Program-made: the position numbers and the translations under genes
Notes under the pieces: model-generated
What the model saw: the letters and a program-made list of their open reading frames with translations, nothing else
Told to the model about the DNA's origin: nothing
Databases searched by the model: none
NCBI GenBank assembly: GCA_910585935.1
Contig: CAJUHN010000007.1
Coordinates: 1 to 38,271, forward strand
From: an uncultured Lachnospiraceae bacterium
GTDB lineage: Bacteria; Bacillota; Clostridia; Lachnospirales; Lachnospiraceae
Direction: 5' to 3'
DNA: 38,271 nucleotides
Shown: in pieces, positions 31,967 through 38,271 of the stretch
How the letters are laid out: each line of letters opens with the position of its first letter
Position numbering within the stretch: the first letter of the stretch is position 1

Positions 31967-34813
31967 ATGGAAGGAAAGAGTAAGGAGATACAATATATTA
32001 AAATTCGGGGAGCGAATGAACACAATTTAAGAAATTTAGATGTGGATATTCCTAGAGAACAATTTGTAGTTTTGACAGGTTTGAGCGGTTCAGGAAAGTC
32101 TTCTCTCGCATTTGATACAATTTATGCAGAAGGGCAGAGGCGTTATATGGAATCTCTTTCTTCTTATGCCAGACAATTTTTAGGGCAGATGGAAAAGCCT
32201 AATGTGGAGAGTATAGAAGGTTTATCTCCAGCGATTTCTATTGATCAGAAATCTACGAATCGCAATCCTCGTTCTACTGTAGGCACAGTGACAGAAATTT
32301 ATGATCATTTTCGCCTTTTGTATGCTAGAATAGGTATTCCACACTGTCCTAAGTGTGGGAGAGAAATTAAAAAACAGACCGTGGATCAAATGGTAGATCA
32401 TATTATGGAATTGCCAGAGAAAACCAAAATTCAACTGCTCGCTCCTGTTGTGAGAGGGAGAAAGGGAGAACATGTAAAGGTATTAGAACAGGCGAAAAAA
32501 AGTGGTTATGTGAGAGTGAGAGTAGATGGCAATTTATATGAATTGACAGAAGAAATTAAATTAGAGAAGAATATCAAACATAATATTGAAATTGTGGTAG
32601 ATCGTATTGTAATAAAAGAAGGAATTGAAAAGAGGCTGACAGATTCTATTGAAAATGTATTGCAGCTTTCCGATGGATTGCTAGTGGTAGATGTAGTGAA
32701 TGGAACGCCTATGAATTTCAGCCAAAGCTTTTCTTGTCCAGATTGTGGGATCAGTGTTGATGAGATAGAACCCAGAAGTTTTTCTTTTAATAATCCATTT
32801 GGAGCTTGTCCCGAATGTGCAGGATTGGGGTATAAGATGGAATTTGATGAAGATTTGATGATTCCAGATAAATCTTTGAGTATTTCAAAAGGAGCGATTG
32901 CTGTATTAGGCTGGCAGTCTTGCGCAGATTCTTCTAGTTTCACAGGAGCGATTTTAAATGCTTTAGCACAAGAGTATCAGTTTGATTTGGATACACCATT
33001 TTGTGAATTACCTTTGTCTATTCAAAGTATATTGCTTCATGGGACAAATGGACATTCTGTAAAGGTTTTTTATAAAGGGCAGCGTGGAGAGGGTGTTTAT
33101 GATGTGGAGTTTGAAGGTTTGATACGAAATGTGGAAAGAAGGTATCGGGAAACTGGGTCAGAATCTTCTAAAGCAGAATATGAAACTTTTATGAGAATTA
33201 CGCCTTGTAAACTCTGTAAGGGGCAGAGGTTAAAGAAAGAGGCGTTAGCAGTCACAGTGTCAGATAAAAATATTTATGAAGTCACTTCTATGTCAATTAG
33301 ACATCTTCAAGAGTTTTTAGCACATTTATCACTGTCTAAGATGCAGGAGTTAATTGGAAATCAGATATTAAAAGAAATTCAGGCTAGAGTAGGATTTTTG
33401 ATGGATGTGGGGTTAGATTATTTAACGCTGTCTAGAGCTACTGGAAGTCTTTCGGGAGGGGAAGCACAGAGGATTCGGCTGGCAACTCAGATAGGTTCAG
33501 GATTGGTTGGAGTGGCTTATATTCTGGACGAGCCTAGTATTGGACTGCATCAGAGGGATAATGATAAGCTGTTGAAGACATTGATGCATTTGAGGGATTT
33601 AGGGAATAGTTTAATTGTAGTAGAACATGATGAGGATACCATGTTTGCGGCGGATTATATTGTGGATATTGGACCGGGAGCGGGGGAACATGGTGGGAAG
33701 GTAATCGCGCAGGGTACGGCAGAAGAGATTATGAAGAATGAAAATTCTGTTACAGGGGCGTATTTAAGTGGCAGAATAAAAATTCCTGTTCCAAAGGAGA
33801 GAAGAAAGCCGACGGGATTTTTAAAGATTTTAGGGGCGAAACAGAATAATTTAAAAGATATTGATGTGGAAATACCTTTAGGAATTATGACTTGTGTGAC
33901 AGGGGTATCCGGTTCAGGAAAAAGTTCTTTAGTGAATGAGATTTTATATAAGCGTTTGGCTAAGGAGTTAAATCGAGCTAGATCGATTCCCGGGATTCAT
34001 AAGGATATTATGGGAATGGAACAATTAGATAAAGTGATCAATATAGATCAGTCACCGATTGGAAGGACTCCTAGATCTAATCCAGCTACTTATACTGGAG
34101 TATTTGATATGATAAGAGATTTATTTGCGGCAACTCCAGATGCGAAGGCGAGAGGGTATCAAAAGGGGAGATTCAGTTTTAATGTCAAAGGAGGAAGATG
34201 TGAGGCTTGTTCGGGAGATGGAATCATTAAAATTGAGATGCATTTTCTTTCTGATGTCTATGTGCCATGTGAAGTATGTGGTGGAAAGCGTTATAATAGA
34301 GAAACTTTAGAGGTGAAGTATAAGGGAAAAAGTATTTATGATATATTAGATATGACAGTAGAAGAGGCGATGAAATTTTTTGAAAATGTGCCTTCTATTT
34401 ATAGAAAAATTGCAACTCTATATGATGTAGGACTTTCTTATATTAAATTAGGGCAACCTTCTACCACATTATCAGGTGGAGAGGCGCAGAGGATAAAGTT
34501 AGCGACAGAATTGAGTAAAAGAAGTACAGGAAAGACGATTTATATTTTAGATGAACCTACTACAGGATTGCATTTTGCAGATGTGCATAAGTTGATCGAT
34601 ATTTTAAGAAGGTTGTCAGAAGGTGGAAATACAGTGGTTGTGATTGAACATAATCTAGATGTGATAAAGACCGCGGATTATATTATTGATATTGGACCAG
34701 AGGGTGGAGATAAAGGTGGAACTGTAATTGCACGAGGGACGCCGGAGGAAGTGGTAAGGGTATCGGATTCTTATACAGGAAGATATGTGGCGAAATATTT
34801 GGAGGAGAAATGA
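31967..34813 (+). CDS. uvrA: Excinuclease ABC subunit A
   Basis: A 948-residue ABC-type damage sensor. First ATPase: Walker A LTGLSGSGKSSLAF, zinc finger CPKCGREI paired with CPDCG, signature LSGGEAQRIRLATQ and YILDEPSIGLHQRD. Second ATPase: VTGVSGSGKSSLVNE, zinc finger CEACSGDG..CEVCGGKRY, TLSGGEAQRIKLATEL and ILDEPTTGLH. All key motifs are intact. The annotated start is ATG 31967 because GAGGG lies 6 nt before it; an in-frame GTG at 31955 would overlap that site. Repeat copy 12 follows the gene. Confidence 0.98.
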   Translation: MEGKSKEIQYIKIRGANEHNLRNLDVDIPREQFVVLTGLSGSGKSSLAFDTIYAEGQRRYMESLSSYARQFLGQMEKPNVESIEGLSPAISIDQKSTNRNPRSTVGTVTEIYDHFRLLYARIGIPHCPKCGREIKKQTVDQMVDHIMELPEKTKIQLLAPVVRGRKGEHVKVLEQAKKSGYVRVRVDGNLYELTEEIKLEKNIKHNIEIVVDRIVIKEGIEKRLTDSIENVLQLSDGLLVVDVVNGTPMNFSQSFSCPDCGISVDEIEPRSFSFNNPFGACPECAGLGYKMEFDEDLMIPDKSLSISKGAIAVLGWQSCADSSSFTGAILNALAQEYQFDLDTPFCELPLSIQSILLHGTNGHSVKVFYKGQRGEGVYDVEFEGLIRNVERRYRETGSESSKAEYETFMRITPCKLCKGQRLKKEALAVTVSDKNIYEVTSMSIRHLQEFLAHLSLSKMQELIGNQILKEIQARVGFLMDVGLDYLTLSRATGSLSGGEAQRIRLATQIGSGLVGVAYILDEPSIGLHQRDNDKLLKTLMHLRDLGNSLIVVEHDEDTMFAADYIVDIGPGAGEHGGKVIAQGTAEEIMKNENSVTGAYLSGRIKIPVPKERRKPTGFLKILGAKQNNLKDIDVEIPLGIMTCVTGVSGSGKSSLVNEILYKRLAKELNRARSIPGIHKDIMGMEQLDKVINIDQSPIGRTPRSNPATYTGVFDMIRDLFAATPDAKARGYQKGRFSFNVKGGRCEACSGDGIIKIEMHFLSDVYVPCEVCGGKRYNRETLEVKYKGKSIYDILDMTVEEAMKFFENVPSIYRKIATLYDVGLSYIKLGQPSTTLSGGEAQRIKLATELSKRSTGKTIYILDEPTTGLHFADVHKLIDILRRLSEGGNTVVVIEHNLDVIKTADYIIDIGPEGGDKGGTVIARGTPEEVVRVSDSYTGRYVAKYLEEK

Positions 34814-34861
34814 GGGGTTATAGTTTAGGATAGTTTGGGATATCTGAAAAATCAAAGGGTC

Positions 34862-35070
34862 GCTCAAGGAAGGAGCTATTCCAACGAAGCCGCGCTTTCG
34901 CTCTGTTCCAGATGTAGCCTATTAAATTCTCTGAACCCAATGGGTTCACCGACGTCTTCCAAGGGGCTTCTTTTGGAATAGTTCCTTCCCTGAGCTAGTT
35001 TGTTTATGGTTCTAATTTGTGAAAAGAGAATTTTATAATAATAGAATAAAAAGGTTGAACTGTTATACTA
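34862..35070 (+). repeat. Interspersed hairpin repeat, copy 12
   Basis: Hairpin 34862-34995 with arms GCTCAAGGAAGGAGC / GTTCCTTCCCTGAGC (two mismatches). The core is slightly changed (CTCTGTTCCAGATGT) and the apical part is shorter, with stem GAACCC-AAT-GGGTTC. The tail to about 35070 (GAAAAGAGAATTTTATAATAA) matches copy 1. It begins 48 bp after the uvrA stop. Confidence 0.92.
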
Positions 35071-35096
35071 AAAGGGGATGGGTATATTCTACTGTG

Positions 35097-35125
35097 TTGA
35101 CGGAAGTTCTTTTCTATGCTATGAT
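35097..35125 (+). promoter_or_regulatory. guaA promoter
   Basis: TTGACG (35097-35102) and TATGAT (35120-35125) with a 17-bp spacer. The leader to ATG 35175 is only about 43 nt, too short for a purine riboswitch. Confidence 0.7.
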
Positions 35126-35174
35126 TTTCTAATACGAAAATGTAAGTGATTTTAAGAAACAATAGGAGGAAATT

Positions 35175-36716
35175 ATGGAAAGAGAAATGATTATTGTATT
35201 AGACTTCGGTGGTCAGTATAATCAATTAATTGCCAGAAGGGTCAGAGAATGTCAAGTGTATTGTGAAGTGCATCCTTATAATATGGAGATTGAGAAGATA
35301 AAAGAAATGAATCCAAAGGGGATTATTTTTACTGGTGGACCAAATAGTGCTTATGGACAAGATTCTCCTTCCTGTTCAAAAGAGATTTTTGAATTAGGTA
35401 TTCCGATTCTTGGAATCTGTTATGGCTCTCAGTTGATGGCACATTTATTGGGCGGAAAGGTTACTACTGCACCTGTCAGTGAATATGGTAAAACGGAAGT
35501 TTCTGTGGACACTTCTTCTATTTTGTTTCAAGGAATTTCTGATAAAACGATTTGCTGGATGAGTCATACAGATTATATTGAAAAAGCGCCAGAAGGTTTT
35601 CAAGTGACAGCACATACACCTGTTTGTCCAGTAGCAGCGATGGAATGTGTTCAGAAAAATTTATATGCAGTACAATTTCATCCAGAAGTTATGCATACAC
35701 AACAGGGGAAAGAGATGCTTTCTAATTTTGTCTATAAGGTGTGTCAGTGTTCTGGAGATTGGAAGATGGATTCTTTTGTGGAAACGAGTATTCAGACTTT
35801 AAAGGAAAAGGTCGGAAGCGGAAAGGTGCTTTGTGCGCTTTCTGGGGGTGTGGATTCTTCGGTGGCTGCTGTTTTACTCGCAAAAGCAGTAGGAAAGCAA
35901 CTGACTTGTGTGTTTGTGGATCATGGTTTATTGCGCAAAGATGAAGGGGATGAAGTGGAGGAAGTATTTGGAGATAATGGTTCTTATGATATTAATTTTA
36001 TCCGTGTGAATGTGCAGGAACGCTTTTATCAAAAGTTAGCAGGTGTGACAGAACCAGAGGAGAAAAGAAAGATAATTGGAGAAGAATTTATCCGTGTATT
36101 TGAAGAAGAAGCTAAGAAGATAGGAGCTGTGGATTATTTAGTACAAGGAACAATTTATCCAGATGTAATTGAAAGTGGGTTGGGAAAATCTGCTGTAATT
36201 AAATCTCACCATAATGTGGGAGGGTTGCCAGATCATGTAGATTTTAAAGAGATTATTGAACCGCTTCGTTTATTATTTAAAGATGAAGTGAGAAAAGCAG
36301 GATTAGAATTGGGGATTCCAGAAAAATTAGTGTATCGCCAACCATTTCCGGGACCGGGACTTGCAATTCGTATTATTGGAGAGGTTACAGCAGAAAAAAT
36401 ACAAATATTACAGGAAGCAGATGCGATTTATAGAGAGGAAATTGCAAATGCAGGATTAGATAAAAATTTAGGTCAGTATTTTGCTGCGTTGACCAATATG
36501 CGTTCGGTCGGTGTTATGGGGGACGAAAGAACATATGATTATGCAGTTGCATTAAGAGCGGTAAATACATCTGATTTTATGACAGCAGAAACCTCACAAC
36601 TCCCTTGGGAAGTATTAGGAAAGGTGACAAGTAGAATTGTGAATGAAGTGAAACATATAAACAGAGTATTATATGATTGCACAGGAAAACCACCGGCTAC
36701 GATTGAGTTCGAGTGA
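35175..36716 (+). CDS. guaA: GMP synthase (glutamine-hydrolysing)
   Basis: A 513-residue enzyme converting XMP to GMP with ATP and glutamine. The class I glutaminase domain (about 5-190) has GICYGSQ with C82 and QFHPEV with H169 and E171. The ATP pyrophosphatase domain has the P-loop ALSGGVDSSV at 221-230, and the C-terminal dimerisation domain ends KPPATIEFE, intact. AGGAGG precedes ATG 35175. The conserved 3' end of guaA is a known insertion site for integrative elements in many bacteria, and foreign-looking sequence begins directly after its stop here. Confidence 0.98.
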   Translation: MEREMIIVLDFGGQYNQLIARRVRECQVYCEVHPYNMEIEKIKEMNPKGIIFTGGPNSAYGQDSPSCSKEIFELGIPILGICYGSQLMAHLLGGKVTTAPVSEYGKTEVSVDTSSILFQGISDKTICWMSHTDYIEKAPEGFQVTAHTPVCPVAAMECVQKNLYAVQFHPEVMHTQQGKEMLSNFVYKVCQCSGDWKMDSFVETSIQTLKEKVGSGKVLCALSGGVDSSVAAVLLAKAVGKQLTCVFVDHGLLRKDEGDEVEEVFGDNGSYDINFIRVNVQERFYQKLAGVTEPEEKRKIIGEEFIRVFEEEAKKIGAVDYLVQGTIYPDVIESGLGKSAVIKSHHNVGGLPDHVDFKEIIEPLRLLFKDEVRKAGLELGIPEKLVYRQPFPGPGLAIRIIGEVTAEKIQILQEADAIYREEIANAGLDKNLGQYFAALTNMRSVGVMGDERTYDYAVALRAVNTSDFMTAETSQLPWEVLGKVTSRIVNEVKHINRVLYDCTGKPPATIEFE

Positions 36717-36793
36717 TGAAATGGACTTGAAAAAGCCTTTATTTATGCGGGCTGCAAGCAAATTTGTTTAGGTGTTGGCAACGATTTGGCAAC
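36690..36793. other. Putative attachment region at the guaA 3' end
   Basis: The last 27 bp of guaA (ACGATTGAGTTCGAGTGA and upstream) border element-type sequence. AGCAAATTTGTT (36757-36768) matches, in 11 of 12 bases, the palindrome at 37616-37627. TTGGCAAC occurs at 36775-36782 and 36786-36793, 11 bp apart, like arm-type integrase sites. A second att copy would be expected outside the window, so the exact junction is not defined. Confidence 0.45.
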
Positions 36794-36835
36794 ATTTTAA
36801 GTATCACTCACTGAATAAAAAATACTTCAATAACA

Positions 36836-36888
36836 GAAAAACCTTACTGATTTTCGGAAATGACAACTGAAAATTGGTAAGGTTTTTT
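36836..36888. terminator. Bidirectional terminator between guaA and the XRE gene
   Basis: GAAAAACCTTAC (36836-36847) pairs with GTAAGGTTTTTT (36877-36888), with an inner ATTTTC/GAAAAT stem. A- and T-runs on both strands suit it to end both converging transcripts. Confidence 0.8.
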
Positions 36889-36892
36889 GCGT

Positions 36893-37453
36893 TCATTTTT
36901 TCTTCTTGCGCTTTGCTTCTTTTTTGTCTGTACTTTCTGCTTCTTTGGCAGTGTCATTGATAAAGTCAAACAATTCTTGCGGAGGAACCTTTGCCCAGAT
37001 TTGGTGGGTGTCAAGTTCTGGATATTTGTACCGCCACTCGTCATATTCTTCTTTGGTGATTTCGCCCTTTTCCAGTCTGGCGGCTTCTGACTGCCATGCA
37101 TGGAACATTTTGAACATGGAAGAATAGGTGGAGTAATCGGACTTATCCAGACGCAGGCAGATTTCCCCGTCAATCTCACCGATTTTCAGCCCGTACATAT
37201 CTTCCAGCGCAAAGAGGGTGTGCATAAGCCCGATATTTGTATCAATGTCCGGCACGGTGAGGGCGTGGGTGCTGATACCGAAAAGGTTCGCCATTTCTTT
37301 TACAAGGTCATGCTTCGGCACTCTGGCTTCGGATTCATACTGTGCCATACGGACGTCCGAGGTCTTTCCGAGGAAGCCGAGGATTTCGCCCAGTTGCTTC
37401 TGTGTCATGCCTTTTCTATTGCGAAAAAATTTGATACGTTTGCCGATTGCCAT
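36893..37453 (-). CDS. XRE family regulator of an integrative element
   Basis: A 186-residue protein with an N-terminal helix-turn-helix (MAIGKRIKFFRNRKGMTQKQLGEILGF, MAQYESEARVPK) and a C-terminal GEITKEEYDEWRYKYPE region, ending in a lysine-rich tail. ATG 37453 is chosen behind GGAGG with 7-nt spacing; the frame stays open for 39 codons upstream. It is homologous to the regulator at 2782-3333. Divergent from xis-int, it probably represses excision through the palindrome at its start site (inference). Its sequence is visibly richer in G+C than the neighbouring chromosome, a sign of transfer. Confidence 0.88.
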   Translation of the reverse strand: MAIGKRIKFFRNRKGMTQKQLGEILGFLGKTSDVRMAQYESEARVPKHDLVKEMANLFGISTHALTVPDIDTNIGLMHTLFALEDMYGLKIGEIDGEICLRLDKSDYSTYSSMFKMFHAWQSEAARLEKGEITKEEYDEWRYKYPELDTHQIWAKVPPQELFDFINDTAKEAESTDKKEAKRKKKK

Positions 37454-37615
37454 AACCAAACCTCCGTTGTAGTGGTTAAGCACAGCCATGCCAGCTCGAT
37501 TCCGCTGTGCTTCATCTCGCTGTGGCGGTGCGCCATATACGCCTGTCATAAACCAGTCCGGCGTGTGCAAGCACCCGCCGTCCTGTTTTCTGCCAGCCGT
37601 GCATGGCTGTACTTA

Positions 37616-37662
37616 AACAAATTTGTTGAATTTAGTATAGCATGAGGAAATAGAAATAGCAA
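37616..37662 (-). promoter_or_regulatory. XRE gene promoter and putative operator
   Basis: On the minus strand, TTGCTA (37657-37662) and TATACT (37634-37639) with a 17-bp spacer. The perfect 12-bp palindrome AACAAATTTGTT (37616-37627) lies at the expected start point and may be the autorepression site. The 170-nt leader contains GC-rich hairpins, for example GCACAGC/GCTGTGC at 37480-37510. Confidence 0.65.
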
Positions 37663-37705
37663 GAATAACTTAAATAAAAAAAGTTAAGATTCTTTTAAAA
37701 ACCAC

Positions 37706-37734
37706 TTGACTTAACGGAATTTATTTAGTATTCT
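37706..37734 (+). promoter_or_regulatory. xis-int promoter
   Basis: TTGACT (37706-37711) and TATTCT (37729-37734) with a 17-bp spacer. AGTTAAG and CTTAA-type motifs recur around it (37650-37765). Start of xis at 37782. Confidence 0.55.
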
Positions 37735-37781
37735 ATACGCAGGACTTAAACAAAAATAGTTAGAAAGGAGAAAACAACTGC

Positions 37782-37961
37782 ATGACAGAAAAATCATTTA
37801 TGACAGTGGAGGAAGTGGCAGCGGAATTGCGTGTGTCGAAGTCAAAAGCCTACCAGATTGTAAGGGAACTGAATACAGAGTTACAGAAACAGGGCTATCT
37901 GACCGTGACAGGACGTGTGAACGCTACATTTTTTCATAAAAAGGTCTGTTACAGCGAATAG
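37782..37961 (+). CDS. xis: Excisionase-like small DNA-binding protein
   Basis: A 59-residue protein: MTEKSFMTVEEVAAELRVSK, then KAYQIVRELNTELQKQGYL and a short basic end. The MTVEEVAAELRVSKSKAYQIV part is a MerR/excisionase-type winged helix-turn-helix. Position and size are typical of recombination directionality factors placed just before an integrase. GAAAGGAG lies about 10 nt before ATG 37782. The gap to int is 20 bp, so they are cotranscribed. It could also act in transcription, but the context favours excision control. Confidence 0.82.
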   Translation: MTEKSFMTVEEVAAELRVSKSKAYQIVRELNTELQKQGYLTVTGRVNATFFHKKVCYSE

Positions 37962-37981
37962 GGAAGGAGAGTGATTAAAAG

Positions 37982-38271
37982 ATGGCTGTATACAAAGACA
38001 ATGCAACTGGAACATGGAGAGTAATTTACCGTTTCACCAACTGGAAGGGGGAAAGAAAGCAGACACAAAAGAGGGGCTTTGCAACGAAAAGGGAAGCGCA
38101 GGCGTGGGAACATGAAGCCATGCTCAAACAGGGGGCAAAGTTGGATATGACTTTCGGCAGTTTCTTTGAAGTATACGAAGCCGATAAGAAACAGCGTGTC
38201 AAGGAAAGCACTTGGGAATCCAAAAGCCATGTGATACGGACAAAGATTTTACCGTACTTTGAAAACCGCAA
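37982..38271 (+). CDS. int: Tyrosine-type site-specific integrase (N-terminal part, cut by window end)
   Basis: The first 96 codons are present. Residues 1-50 resemble the AP2-like arm-binding domain of phage/ICE integrases (GTWRVIYRFTNWKGERKQTQKRGF, then TKREAQAWEHE). Residues from about 56 start the SAM-like core-binding domain (MTFGSFFEVYEADKKQRVKESTWESK). The catalytic domain with the R-H-R-Y residues lies beyond the window. AAGGAG precedes ATG 37982. It reads away from guaA. Confidence 0.88.
   Translation, partial: MAVYKDNATGTWRVIYRFTNWKGERKQTQKRGFATKREAQAWEHEAMLKQGAKLDMTFGSFFEVYEADKKQRVKESTWESKSHVIRTKILPYFENR

Noticed and set aside
35126..35174. Purine riboswitch before guaA
   Set aside because: The leader is only about 43 nt and no xpt-type three-way junction or loop motifs are present.
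36844..37179. 111-codon frame on the minus strand over the XRE gene
   Set aside because: Shadow of the XRE gene in another frame; it also covers the bidirectional terminator.

Overview
The window looks like chromosome from a low-GC Gram-positive anaerobe of the Clostridia, most likely Lachnospiraceae. I infer this from the A+T-rich, purine-skewed coding strands, AGGAGG-type ribosome binding sites, TTGACA/TATAAT promoters, and the gene set: VanW and VanZ proteins, a DUF4080 radical SAM protein, MutS2, a VanS/PhoR-type two-component pair, MBOAT plus AlgX-like O-acetylation genes, and a choline-binding-repeat CAP protein. The exact genus cannot be read from the sequence.

Layout. 1-601: end of a repeat element, then an orphan GntR/YtrA-type regulator. 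602-3333: an A+T-rich accessory island on the minus strand with an XRE regulator and a tight three-gene module (STAS-HATPase, STAS-like, PIN nuclease). 4182-8800: a secreted CAP-domain wall-binding protein and an O-acetyltransferase pair. 8919-9369: four tRNA genes (Tyr, Leu, Gly, Gly). 9722-10662: bioY and a DUF1284 protein. 11554-20756: housekeeping genes (radical SAM, nth, exonuclease, VanW, HypE/ThiL-like, Lrp, aminotransferase, trmL). 21100-28420: minus strand, with vanZ, a deleted cardiolipin synthase pseudogene, and mutS2-response regulator-histidine kinase. 29883-36716: uvrB-uvrA behind a LexA box, then guaA. 36717-38271: a G+C-richer integrative-element module (XRE, xis-like, int) starting just after guaA and running off the window.

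The most striking content is non-coding. A family of about 150-nt imperfect hairpins is present in twelve copies in 38 kb, all between genes and in both orientations. The internal sequence is nearly invariant (CTCCGTTCCAGACGT on one side, ACGTCTTCCAAGG on the other). The outer arms differ from copy to copy, yet each left arm is complementary to its own right arm. The apical loop also changes with its pairing kept, and most copies carry a further conserved single-sided tail. This pattern of covarying stems around a fixed internal loop is what a structured RNA or a hairpin-mobilised element would leave. I do not recognise the family.

Second is the STAS-HATPase / STAS-like / PIN operon. It combines partner-switching parts with a nuclease and could be a defence or toxin-type system; its function is inferred only. 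Smaller points of interest are a MerR-type promoter left without its gene, a leader hairpin before uvrB, a 34-residue membrane protein covered by an antisense promoter, and a possible 27-residue hydrophobic peptide in a gene-free stretch.
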